Source of the DNA: Adiantum capillus-veneris
Taxonomy: Eukaryota > Streptophyta > Polypodiopsida > Polypodiales > Pteridaceae
Length of the DNA stretch: 64,000 nt
Reading direction: 5' to 3'
Assembly: GCA_014529385.2 (NCBI GenBank)
Contig: CM043969.1
Coordinates: forward strand, 17,371,446-17,435,445
The notes below the pieces were generated by a model, which did no database searches, was not told where the DNA came from, and saw only the letters and a list, made by a program, of their open reading frames with translations. Of the stretch, positions 10,801 through 20,905 are shown one piece after another. Position numbers and translations under genes: made by a program. Position 1 is the first letter of the stretch. Every line of letters starts with the position of its first letter.

Positions 10801-12151
10801 ACATGGCATCTGTGCCCAAACCTGCTCCCTGCATGCATCCTGCCGCTCTGACTGAGGCTCAGTCGACAGTAACTCACGATAAAAGTCAGTAGCAACTGCA
10901 CGCATATCCTCGGGCTCACAAGCAACTGACCCATTGGGCCTCCTCAATTGAATGACCTTGGCATGCGAGTGCCGAGGTCCCACTGTCTCGAAAAAAGCAC
11001 CAGTCACTCTGTCACCCATCTGAGTCCACTGAGATGCCTGTCGATGAAAGGCAAACTCATGACGTCTCTCCTCTGTGCTAGCAAGCTCCTGTCGAGCCTG
11101 CTGTAACTGCTCCTCCAACCATGGACTGTCTGGATGCTACTCTTGCATCTTCTGTAGTGAAGCAATGCCTCGTCTGAGACGCTGCTCCGCCTCCCTCGCT
11201 GCAGCCCAGCGAGCCAAAGACTCCTGAAGAAAAAAGTGGCTAAGCTGAGCTAGGCCTGAGGCCACTCTGTCTGCAGGTGAAACTTGGTTGTCCATGCCCT
11301 TTGTCCAGAGAGCCTCTACCCTCTCTCTGAGTGCTGAGTCCAACAAGACCCTCTCTGGGATGCGAAGCATCGTGCTCCCAATCCTCTGCATGTCTGCCAC
11401 CGTGAGGATCACTGGTGCATGGTCCGAGAAGGAAGTCCCTGCCAGGATGCCCACTGAACCCCCCAAGTCATTGAAGTGGTCACTAGTGTAGAAGCGATCT
11501 ATCCGCGATAGATTCACTCCTCCCACTTTGTGGTCCGATCTAGAGAAGGCAAGACTGTCTGGGGGCCTCACAAAACCAGAGTGCTGCCATGTATCCGAGA
11601 CCCTCAAAGTCATACAAAACCTCTCCCAAGCTGCCAACTCGACTCCATGCACAGTAGCATGGCAGCCACCAATCCTGTCAGAAGGGTCCTCCAACATGTT
11701 GAAGTCCCCTCCTATACACCAATGATCGGCCTGCGGCAAAGACTCAACAATCTGTGACCAAAACTCTGCACGAGCACTCGCCACATTGGGTGCATAGATG
11801 TTCAGGAAGCCCACAAGGCCACCTTGAACCTGCATAGTAATCCACTGAGCCCTGCCTGGCACAATAATCCCTCTGTCCACAATGGCCTGCTGCAATGAGT
11901 CCGCAATAGTCATACATACCCCACCTTGGATGCCTCCAGGTCCAAAAGCAGCTGACCAAAAGGTATCATAACGTCCACGTAAAATCTGACCACATCGCTG
12001 AATGCGGCTCACACACAGATGGTGCTCCTGAAGCATAAGGAGATCAATCTCCTCCCACAAGGCAACGCTGAAGCTCCTGACGCAAGCGGCCCCGTTGTCG
12101 CTGAAACTGGGGCCCACCGAGTCCCTGCACGTTCCATGAGACGATCTTCAT
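7808..12151 (-). pseudogene. LINE ORF2, endonuclease-reverse transcriptase, broken
   Basis: Starts at ATG 12151-12149 with MKIVSWNVQGLGG, the classic start of the APE endonuclease. The frame then shifts near 12060-12117. Endonuclease blocks LLMLQEHHL, NIYAPN, GGDFNM, SRIDRFYTS and SFSDHAPV follow down to 11137. Reverse transcriptase spans about 11118-9700 with GEDGLTPSFF, FEKAYD, VRQGCLAP and the intact FADD box. A zf-RVT zinc segment lies at about 8460-8290 (CAAC, then HCLWDCP-AQQVW), in another frame. In-frame stops: TAG 11139-11137, TGA 10530-10528, TGA 10302-10300, TAG 9984-9982, TAG 8763-8761, TGA 8053-8051. The enzyme would nick target DNA and prime cDNA there. Confidence 0.9.
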
Positions 12152-13463
12152 GGGGAGCGAGAGAGAACAGATGCTGCCGCAGCAGCAAGACGGGCTATCT
12201 TCGAGGCAGGCTTGGATAGGGAGTAATCCGCATCCGAGCGTCCTCTAGATAGGCGTGACTGCAGTGAGTGCCTAGCCCAAGCCCAAGCAGAGCGAGCCGT
12301 GCGTAACGCAACTTCCTCTGTCCAGGAGTCCTCATGAATGTATACATAGCAAGGCAAACACTGCGTATCAACAAAGAAGTACACCACAATGTGCCTACAT
12401 CTTGCTGAGTCTGGGGGTGTCACCGCAAACTTGGCCAATGGCCACAAAGTCTGCAGCATATCTGTAACTCCAAGTTCTCCCATGTGGTGAGAGAACTCTA
12501 AGACCTGTGTATGCAACCATCCCACCACTGAGTCAAGGGACCACTCTGTCTCGGCCCTACCACAGAGGGGGAAGGAGAAACCAACTGCGGAGTCCAAGGC
12601 CTCTGTCCCCCTAGCGGCAAGGAACAAAACATGGACCTTGAAACAGGTTGCCTCATGGTCTGCTGCGGCTCTGCATCTGTACACTGTGCCGTTGGCTGTG
12701 GCTGCGGGCAAGCCTTGGCAGGCTGGGGCTGAGGCTGTAATACAGGTTGCGGCCTCCTCCGTGGACAGGCCTTCGTTAGATGGCCCATCTGTCGGCAAAT
12801 GAAGCATTGGTTCGGGAGGCCCCAATACTCCACACTCTGTAGAAACCAACCCCCACTCACCCGAGGTAAAAGGATAACCTTCAGGAGCGTGTGGGTATCT
12901 CTGACCAAAACTCAAACTGAGGGAATGCCAGCCGCCTTTGCAGCTACTGATGCTGCCGTACGAGGTGTCTCCAGGACAATCCCAATGGCGGAACCGATCT
13001 TGGAAAGAAGTGGTAGGTACTCCCTCCGTAAACCCGGAAAGCAGACTGAGATGGGGATGTCTGCTTCCTCTACTAGAACATCCGAAGCTGGTTCAAAACC
13101 ATGTCGCCACTGTCGAAAGTGGGCACGTGATGCTCGGATGGCTAGTGGACTCATAGCTATGACCTTGGACGCCATCTCGGAGGACTCAAACTCGATCTGA
13201 TAGTAACCCCGTCCGAGAATCTGGACATCCAAAATCTTTCCCACCTCTGCGAGAAGGCGGGCCTGGAGAAGGTCTCGCAGCTCTCCTCTGCTAGGTCGGG
13301 TGCCGAGAATCTTGCAGATGACCGAGGTCGCCTGCAATCGCTCTACCTCTGCGGCAAGGCTCGCTTGCTCTGTAGGCGAGAGAGCAAGTCGAATGGTGGG
13401 CTCAGCGGGGTCGGGCGAGGGGGCTTCTGGCGAGTCCCTCTGTGGCGAAGTTGGAGCCTCCAT
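12148..13463 (-). pseudogene. LINE ORF1, nucleic-acid-binding protein, broken
   Basis: Starts at ATG 13463-13461 (MEAPTSPQ). Residues of about 70-175 resemble the DUF4283 domain of plant LINE ORF1 proteins (YYQIEFES, then VCFPGLRREYLPLLSKIGSAIG). An in-frame TGA at 12914-12912 follows. The same frame then continues into a CCHC zinc knuckle, CFICRQMGHLTKAC, and a Pro/Gln-rich stretch. A frameshift somewhere in 12760-12580 moves the C-terminal part into another frame, which ends at TGA 12150-12148. The protein would bind LINE RNA. Its stop overlaps the ORF2 start as ATGA. Confidence 0.8.
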
Positions 13464-13618
13464 CTGTGTCTACTACTGTGGCGTAAGAAGGGGACGACGA
13501 AAGGGTGCTGCAGTTGGGCGCGCCAAACACTGCTCCAAGGAATTGAAACAAATGCCGAAAGTGCATTTCACAGCAGCAACGAGCGCGCGTTTTTAGATTG
13601 TTGGAAAATAAGAAAAGT

Positions 13619-13632
13619 TTTTTATTAAGGAG
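13619..13632 (+). repeat. Right LINE target-site duplication
   Basis: TTTTTATTAAGGAG, identical to 7647-7660, immediately right of the LINE 5' end. Confidence 0.9.
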
Positions 13633-13718
13633 TTAGCTTCTCCTTTCTGCTCTTTTGATCAAGGAGTTAGCTTCTCCTTTCGTCTGTTTTGATCAAGGAG
13701 TTATCTTCTCCTTTTTCC
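13619..13718 (+). repeat. 34-bp tandem hairpin repeat interrupted by the LINE
   Basis: Units of about 34 bp share AAGGAGTTAGCTTCTCCTT, whose ends AAGGAG and CTCCTT are complementary. Two full units and the second half of another lie here. The first half of that unit is at 7640-7660, left of the LINE, so the site before insertion held three units. Confidence 0.8.
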
Positions 13719-13931
13719 AGATCGGAACTCTTGATATTCCGGCGTAGTAAAATTAGCCATCACATTTAGACCATACTGATCTTCCATGGATGTCTTGATG
13801 CACTAAAATTACATACCTAGGCAATCTCATCCAATTAGGAATATTCAGTGGTTGGCACATCACAATGCAACACAAATGCTTACATATGCATGTTACAAGA
13901 CATAGAAACATAAAGCCGCCGATGAACACAC

Positions 13932-14260
13932 CTCCCGCATAACCTAACAAGGTCCGGGCCGGGAGATATTCAACGACTCCCTCATCACTCCTCCCGCCTA
14001 ACCTAAAAAAGTCCGGGCCGGGAGATATAGAGGCCTTTTACAACCAAACGCCCCCCCAGACCGTAGCCTGCGTCGTTTGGAGGTGTTGAGAGTAACCACT
14101 GCTCAGACTTCTTAATACTCCTCCCGCATAACCATCCAGGTCCGGGCCGGGAGTCACAACAATAATTATTTTACAAGCATACAACCAAACGCTCCCCAGG
14201 CATCGGCCTGCGTCGTTCGAAGGTTTTCAAGCATACAACGAAACGCTCCCTAGGCATCGT
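13932..14260 (+). repeat. Two interleaved families of short hairpin repeats
   Basis: Family 1: three ~34-bp units at 13932-13965, 13991-14024 and 14121-14153, each starting CTCCCGC and ending GTCCGGGCCGGGAG, so the ends pair. Family 2: units at 14041-14083 and 14182-14224, and a partial one at 14236-14260, each with CCAAACG near the start; the complete ones have CGTCGTTTGG or a close variant near the end. They are GC-rich relative to their surroundings and lie just inside the right inverted arm, like subterminal repeats of some plant DNA transposons. Confidence 0.75.
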
Positions 14261-14384
14261 GCCAAGGTTTGGGGCCAACACTCTCTGGGATGGAATTCCG
14301 CAACTCCGTGCCGCGTGTCGTCTCTCTCTTTCAGTTCAGTTGTTATTGAAGTGTTAAAAGTCTGTTCAGTCTTGTGACAGCTAT
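14261..14384 (-). repeat. Right arm of the inverted repeat
   Basis: The reverse complement of 6934-7089, starting GCCAAGGTTTGGGGCC and ending CTTGTGACAGCTAT. Confidence 0.85.
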
Positions 14385-14702
14385 CCGAGCCAGCTGCTTA
14401 GTTCACATCGAGCGGCTTAGAATTCCATAGTATTTTTATTTTGTTATGTTATGTTGTTATTTTTGTTACTCTGACTTTGTATCAGATCCACCACATTGTA
14501 ACATTCTGGTCTCATATATATACCTTCATAAGTTCAGAATAGTCTGAACTCACGAATTATAAGAGGGAATAAAGCACTCATAAAACTATAAAAGCAAGGA
14601 ACCAAGAAAAGAAAAGAAAAAGAAAAAGAAAAACAAACAAACAGAACAAACTAAATCACACTTTGGCCTTTTGAAGACGTTAATATAACGTTTCATTTCA
14701 TT

Positions 14703-14825
<123 letters not shown>

Positions 14826-14861
14826 AGGCTGATTTCTATTACTTGAAAAGCCTCAAAACGT

Positions 14862-15181
14862 CCAACTGTAGACTAAAAACCTGAACCACCAAAAGCCACC
14901 AGTGGTAAAAAGGGTAAGGAACATCTGCAATGGCAAGAGCTCAAACATAGGGCATGGCCTGCCCACTAGTGTAATTTGACAACAAAAGACAATGGATAAA
15001 GAAAAGGGAGAGAGTAGTCACCCAACTGTAGACTAAAAACATGAACCACCAAAAGCCACCAGTGGTAAAAAGGGTAAGGAACATCTACAATGGCAAGAGC
15101 TCAAACATCGGGCATGGCCTGCCAACTAGTGTAATTTGACAACAAAAGACAATGGATAAACAAAAGGGAGAGAGTAGTCAG
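14862..15181 (+). repeat. 160-bp tandem duplication
   Basis: Units 14862-15021 and 15022-15181 both begin CCAACTGTAGACTAAAAAC and differ at only a few positions. No gene is seen in them. Confidence 0.9.
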
Positions 15182-15333
15182 TGATGAAGATGAGGGAGAA
15201 AAAGCAACTGACATCACCAAGAAATCGTAGGAGGATGTCACAAGACAATGGATAAACAAGAGTAGTCGGTGACGAAGATGAGGGAGAAGAAGCAACTGAC
15301 ATCACCAAGAAATTGTAGGACGATGTCACAAGA
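15149..15333 (+). repeat. About 95-bp tandem duplication
   Basis: Segments 15149-15243 and 15244-15333 both start GACAATGGATAAACAA and end GATGTCACAAG. The second has a short deletion. Confidence 0.85.
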
Positions 15334-15794
15334 TGAGCAACAAAGCACTGCATTAGAGCTGACAAGGAGATATCAACCAATGAAATCAAATAAGAAAATA
15401 CGCTATATAACAGACTTCACCCACACCCATGCACCCACATACACTCTCACCCAAAAGTTTGCAATGCAGCACGAGGAAACCAAAGCATGCAAAAACCAAG
15501 ATCTAGAGTCCACACACACACCCAACACAGTGCACACACATACATAAAAACACCAGAGCAAGGAAAGAAACAAAAAACACAAAGTAAACAAAAAAGATAA
15601 AACAAAGAATAGCAGACCCCCCTAGAAGCTTCTATCGGATATTCGTTAGGTTGAGTAATCTATGCACCTCCATGAAGACAAGCAAAGGAAAGTCGATGTA
15701 GGGCCCTTTGCTTGCAAGATTCGTTGTACCGACTAAGCCCTCCAAGTGGTTTCCATTACATTATGCGAAAAAAGCCCTTGTCGCAACCTAATGC
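15334..15794. other. Unassigned AC-rich sequence
   Basis: Contains short CACACA runs and no recognisable coding sequence. It ends at TCTGG (15795-15799), the left TSD of the next element. Confidence 0.5.
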
Positions 15795-15799
15795 TCTGG

Positions 15800-17088
15800 T
15801 GTAAGGTGCAACGGAATGAATGTTTGCGCTTTGCTCAAGATGAGTGCTCCGAACTGTGCTCAAGGTTCCTTTTGTTATTATGAAAGGGGTTCTGTTCTTA
15901 ATGAGAGAGTGCTATGATCACAAACAAAGTGAATGGACATTGTGCGTGCAAGTGTATGAGACCGAGAGATAGAGAGAGAAGAGAGATACGACACCAGAGA
16001 CGTAAAACCCTCCTCCGAAGGCCCCACTCTCGTCGGCGAGAGTGGTCTACTTATGATTGCACAATCTAGTACAATGGTGATGCATGAGACTGATGCAAGT
16101 CTAGGCTATGTCGATGATGACGACGCTGATGACGAAGTCGACCTAAAGGCTGAAATCTGCAATCTTTCTACTGCTGTCCAAAAACACTATGGGCTGAAAT
16201 CTGCAAATCTTCGATCTGCTGAATTCTGACTCTATGTCGGTGACGATGTCGATGGCGACGATGCGACGACAACGCTCTGAAAACGCAGATGCTGAAATCT
16301 GCGTTTTCCGGGCTGAAACTATAAACCTTGCGGAAACTGGCCGTGCGGCGAGGAACTGCTGCGGGAAGGTGAGATCTGCGAGGTTTGGGACTTGATCTGT
16401 GGGTACTAACTGCTGAAAACTGAAAATGTTGATGGTCCTTGACTTTCCGTAGCGGGGAATCTGCAAAACGCTAAGGTGTGTAGCAGATGCAAAAACGCTA
16501 GGGCTGAAAATCTGGTGTTTCTGTCGCTGTGGCTCTGCAAATGCAAAATGGTAGGGCTGATCTGAGGTGCTGCTGTTACCGGGATCTGCAAAGGCAAAAC
16601 GCTGGCTGATCTAAGGTGAAAACGCTAGGTGATGCTGGATCTGCAAAACGCTAGGTCTCCTAGGGGGAGGGGGCGGGGGGGGGGGGGATGTGTCTGCTGA
16701 GAAGTTGCCTATTGAGCGTGGAGCTCCTGCTGTCTCTTCTGCCATTTAGTACTAACTTTGGTTTGCTTATATATTTTCTTAGCAAAATTACCCTACCTAC
16801 TTTTGTTGGAAAGTCACTTAAATTAATAAGTGAAAAATACCAAAAATAGGTATAATAGGCTAAATGCAGTGGAAAATTCCCATGATGGATTCTGAAGGGA
16901 ATACTGATGATCATGCTAAGTGCAACCAGAGGATATGCATCTACACTAAGTGACTGGGCATGCACGGTCTGCGAACAGACTCACAAAAGTGCCAGATCAC
17001 TTCTAAATCTAGATTGACTTGATTGAACTGAACCCTGATCATGATGTAGCTTATCTACGGACGCTAGGGTTGGATGTGTCACGTGACA
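15800..17088 (-). repeat. 3' LTR of the pol-less element
   Basis: About 1.29 kb, highly similar to 19065-20363. It includes a G-rich run near 16667-16687 and the E-box palindrome CACGTG at its outer end. Many short GCTGAAATCTGC-like and AAAACGCT-like motifs recur inside. Confidence 0.92.
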
Positions 17089-17105
17089 TCCGCTCCTTTT
17101 CAAAG
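17089..17105 (-). other. Polypurine tract candidate
   Basis: On the minus strand the purine-rich GAAAAGGAGCGGA lies directly before the TGTCACG start of the 3' LTR. Confidence 0.6.
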
Positions 17106-17452
17106 TGAGGTACTAGTACCGAACTGTATGGCGTCGAGGGAGATCTCCAATAGCATCCGGAATCCTGGAAGGGACTCTTCGCCGGCCCAATCTGATGTGT
17201 GGGTCGTGCAGTACTTGAACTTCATAAAGGTCTGCAACGCTTGCTTCTTTGGGCCGCGCCGAAAGCGACACAAAGTCTTTTGTGGCTCCTTCAATGCTTC
17301 AACTTCGTCTAGAGTCCTGCTTCTTTCTTCTTCAAGAATCTCCATGGCTGAAAATTCCTGAAACCACTTCCAATACAAAAACATGAACATACCTATTCCA
17401 TGTAACTTATTCCATGTAAAGTGACTGAAAAAAATCTTGTCTTTCTCAAAGA
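17100..17452 (-). other. Downstream internal region with a second open frame
   Basis: An open frame of about 125 codons (from 17477 down to 17100) includes MEILEEERSRTLDEVEALKE. I do not recognise it. It may be the shifted C-terminal part of the upstream ORF. Confidence 0.3.
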
Positions 17453-18655
17453 CTATGCATGCAATGTAGATGAGCAAATAGACGGAGTGACAAACCGTTC
17501 ATCAAACACATGCAAACAATGAGATCGAATCTTTCTCTTTTGATCTAGAGAAATCAATTGTGGCAATTCACAACGGAAATGCCCATGCTTGGTGCTCATA
17601 CTTTCCTGTGCTCGTTCTACGAATGTGTCATGCCAAGGAAGAGACATGGAATGTGACTTCCTTACATACATACTTTTCAGCTTTTCATGAACAATCCGCA
17701 TACATTCGTGCTCATTCATGAGTGAAACGTGCTCAACGTACAATATGTCATGCCTAATAAAAGGGATCACATAAAGACATTGACTAAAATACAGGAAACG
17801 ATCACGAATGAAACACTCGAACAATACGTGCGTATCAATCATGCGAACACATAATACTTGCATTGAGGGTTCTTTGGACCTAAGCTTGAGAGCCAAGATC
17901 GGTTCTTCGTGATTGATCGAATCTACAATGAGGTTAGCTTCGCTAGAAAAAGCATCCACTAACACATCATCCTTGTGAACAATCACATCATCTTCATGCA
18001 ACTCATCATGCTTGTGAGAAATCACATCTTGATCATGCAAATCATCATGCTTGTGAGAAATCACATCTTGATCATGCAAATCATTATGCTCATTATTATC
18101 ATCCAAATCATCATGCTTATCATTGTCATTCAAATCATCATGCAAATCATTGTCATTCAATTCATCATGCTTCTCACAATCATGCAAATCTTGTGTGTCA
18201 TGCTTTGGAGAAGAAGAGACTGAGAGAGACCCCTTTTCCCGAATCTCTTACATCTGTGCCTGCACTTGAGAAAAGAGTCGCAACATCTCTTGCATTCTTG
18301 TTTTGTTCTCGCGATCAAATTTTGCTTGTCTTGCTTTGTTCTCGCGATCAAATTTGGCTTGACTTTCTTTTTCTTCCAAGTCATACTGACGCTCTATGGC
18401 TGCCATTCCTTCTTCGTAGTCACGATCTATGGCTGCCCTTCGTTCTTCGTAGGCCTTTCTTTCTACTTTTCTTTCTTCGCGTTCTAACTGTCTTTCCTTA
18501 AACATCTGCTTCAACTCCTCCATAGGAGTTAGTGCAATCCTTGACGTAGATGGGGAAGGGGGAGGGTCGGAAAAACCTCCTGGTGGGGAAAATTCTTCTT
18601 AGCCTCTCTCATGCTCATCACCTCCAAGCGAAGTATCCATTTCGTTGACGACCAT
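17453..18655 (-). pseudogene. Gag-like coiled-coil ORF of the pol-less element
   Basis: A single frame of 401 codons starts at ATG 18655-18653 (MVVNEMDTSLGG). It is broken by TAA at 18601-18599 and TAA at 18250-18248, with the frame staying open on both sides. Between the stops is a strongly charged helix of about 90 residues (MEELKQMFKERQLEREERK onward), a probable coiled coil. After the second stop comes a His/Asp-rich tandem repeat (HDDLHDQDVISHK units of 39 bp, about 18000-18180), then a less simple C-terminal part. I see no zinc knuckle or enzymatic domain. A gag-like structural role is inferred only from position and charge. Confidence 0.6.
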
Positions 18656-19050
18656 TCTGAAGTTGTGGGTTCTTGTTGGGTTCTTGTGGTCTTGGGTTCT
18701 TGGATTCTTGAGGTTTTCTTTCGCTTGCAAACTGCGTTTGAGAAGGATCTTCTCTTCACCCGAGTTCTACTCCTTTCTGCGGGCGCACCCCTTGGCGGCC
18801 TTGCGCTCACACCAAGGTTGCTTTTTCCCACCTCTTGTCGACTGGCCGGCCGCTAAGTGCACGGTCTACTCTCAATGAGTGAAAAGAGACACAAGGGGAG
18901 GCTGGACAAGCCCTTCTTTCCTGGGATTCCTGTTACTCTTCAAAAACACGATAGGAATCGACACGCCCAAGCGAACTTGGGTTCGTGCGACCGCAACAAG
19001 CAAAAAAAATTCTTGTGGTTATGTCCTTGAGTGATAGAGAACACTACCAA

Positions 19051-19064
19051 AGCTCTGATACCAA
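19051..19064 (-). other. Primer-binding site, initiator Met tRNA
   Basis: The minus strand reads TTGGTATCAGAGCT next to the end of the 5' LTR, an exact match to the plant TGGTATCAGAGC primer site. Confidence 0.9.
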
Positions 19065-20363
19065 TGTAAGTGCAACGGAATGAATGTTTGCACTTTGCTA
19101 AAGATGAGTGCTCCGAACTGTACTCAAGGTTCCTTTTGTTCTTATGGAAGAGGAGAGCCTTCCGTTCTTAATGAGAGAGTGCTATGATCACAAACAAAGT
19201 GAATGGACACTGTGCGTGCAAGTGTATGAGATTGAGAGATAGAGAGAGAAGAGAGATACGACACTAGAGACGTTGTAAAACCCTCCTTCGAAGGTCCTAC
19301 TCTCGTCGGCGAGAGTGGTCTACTTTGATTGCACAATCTGGTACAATGGTGATGCATGAGACTGGTGCAAGTCTAGGCTATGTCGACGATGACGACGGTG
19401 ATGACGAAGTCGACCTAAAGGCTGAAATTTGCAATCTTTCTACTACTGTCCAAAAATGTTATGGGCTGAAATTTGCAAATCTTCTATCTGCTGAATTCTG
19501 ACTCTATGTCGGTAACGATGTCGATGGCAACGATGCGATGACGACGCTCTGAAAACGCAGATGCTGAAATCTGCGTTTTTCGGGCTGAAACTATAAACCT
19601 GCGGAAACTGGCCGTGCGGCGAGGAATTGCTGCGGGAAGGTGAGATCTGCGAGGTTCGGGACTTGATCTGCGGGTACTAACTGCTGAAAACTGAAAACGC
19701 TGATGGTCCTTGACTTTCCGTCGCGGGGAATCTGCAAAACGCTAAGGTGTGTAGGAGATGCAAAAACGCTAGGGCTGAAAATCTGTGTTTCTGTCGCTGT
19801 GGCTCTGCAAATGCAAAACGCTAGGGCTGATCTGAGATGTTGTTGTTGCCGGGATCTGCAAAGGCAAAACGCTGGTTGATCTGAGGTGAAAACACTAGGT
19901 GATGCTGGATCTACAAAACGCTAGGTCTCCTGGGGGGGGGGGGGGGGGGGGGGTTGTCTGCTGAGAAGTTGCTTGTTGAGCGTGGAGCTCCTGCTGCCTC
20001 TTCTGCCATTTAGTGCTAACTTTGGTTTGCTTATATATTTTCTTAGCAAAATTGCCCTACCTACTTTTGTTGGAAAGTCACTTAAATTAATAAGTGAAAA
20101 ATACCAAAAATAGGTAAAATAGGCTAAATGCATTGGAAAATTCCCATGATGGAATCTGATGGATTGTAAAGGGAATACTGATGATCATGTTGTGTGCAAG
20201 CAGAGGATATGCATCTACACTAAGTGACTGGGCATGCACGGTCTGCGAACAGACTCACAAAAGTGCCAGATCACTTCTAAATCTAGACTGACTGGACTGA
20301 ACTGAACCCTGATCATGCTGTAGCTTGTCCACGGACACATAGGGTTGGATGTGTCACGTGACA
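19065..20363 (-). repeat. 5' LTR of the pol-less element
   Basis: About 1.30 kb, paired with 15800-17088. It differs from it by scattered substitutions and by the length of the poly(G) run (19933-19954). Confidence 0.92.
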
Positions 20364-20368
20364 TCTGG

Positions 20369-20905
20369 ACGAGCATGCATTGCGGGGCAAAAGCCACCCA
20401 AACGACTCAAGATACATGGGTAACTGTCAGCAAGAGGGAGCCAAGAACCAAGTCAGGGCCAAACTGGTGGTGGCAGAGTTGACAAGAAGGGAAACCTTCT
20501 TTGCTGCAAAAAGCCCCGAGTCAGGCCGTCTCTGTAACAAGCTGGCCGATAGGAGCTGAGAGAGTTGAGCACCAATAGGAGCTGACAGTGGTGGTGAAGA
20601 GTGGCAAGGCAAGGAGAGGGAAAAGCGATAGCAGGGTGTAGCACCAGCGGGCCAATGTCGAGGAAGAGGAGCAGCATGTAGGTATGTAACCTTCGGCAAT
20701 TTGGGAACATGGCGACGATGAAGATCTGTAGGGCAGTAGATAGGGCTGTTGCACCAAGCATTGGAGCCACGGGAGGCAATGCTTTTATTTTTGAGGAAGA
20801 TGTTGGGTGATGGCGTAGGGAGAGCAGCAAGAATCAAAACACATCACTAGCTCAATGGCCACACATAGAAAGCAGCAACACAAGCAGCGGCTGCTTGTAT
20901 AGTGA
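20369..20905. other. Unassigned sequence between two related insertions
   Basis: Lies between the TSD of the pol-less element and the solo LTR. Open frames on the minus strand (up to 136 codons, 20837-20427) are Pro/Ser/Leu-rich without a domain I know. I see no supported gene. Confidence 0.4.

Larger units (their letters stand above)
7661..13618 (-). mobile_element. LINE (non-LTR retrotransposon), full length, inactive
   Basis: A complete LINE on the minus strand: 5' UTR from 13618, ORF1 (13463-12148), ORF2 (12151-7808), a short 3' UTR and a poly(A) tail that appears as the T run at 7661-7673. It is flanked by the perfect 14-bp duplication TTTTTATTAAGGAG (7647-7660 and 13619-13632), extendable to 16 bp with the next TT. 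ORF1 has DUF4283-like and CCHC regions; ORF2 has APE-type endonuclease, reverse transcriptase and zf-RVT regions, the usual plant LINE order. Stops and frameshifts in both ORFs make it inactive. Confidence 0.93.
6934..14384. mobile_element. Inverted-repeat-bounded unit, split by a LINE
   Basis: Arms at 6934-7089 and 14261-14384 are reverse complements over more than 100 bp, apart from a roughly 26-bp insertion in the left arm. Without the 6-kb LINE the unit is about 1.5 kb and holds telomere-like motifs, a 34-bp tandem repeat and GC-rich hairpin repeats. No transposase remains. It looks like a non-autonomous DNA transposon with long terminal inverted repeats or a foldback element. I could not find a convincing TSD, so the class is open. 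Confidence 0.55.
15800..20363 (-). mobile_element. Pol-less (LARD-type) LTR retrotransposon
   Basis: Direct repeats 15800-17088 and 19065-20363 start TGTAAG and end TGTCACGTGACA. They enclose 1,976 bp with no reverse transcriptase, protease or integrase. A perfect Met-tRNA primer site lies on the minus strand next to the right LTR, so the element reads right to left. TSD TCTGG is perfect (15795-15799 and 20364-20368). The internal region has one gag-like coiled-coil frame. It must have been moved by enzymes of another element. A solo LTR of the same family is at 20906-22132. Confidence 0.93.

Noticed and set aside
13932-14260. A CRISPR-like array of palindromic repeats
   Set aside because: Units differ, spacing is irregular, two families alternate, and the context is plant transposon DNA without cas genes.
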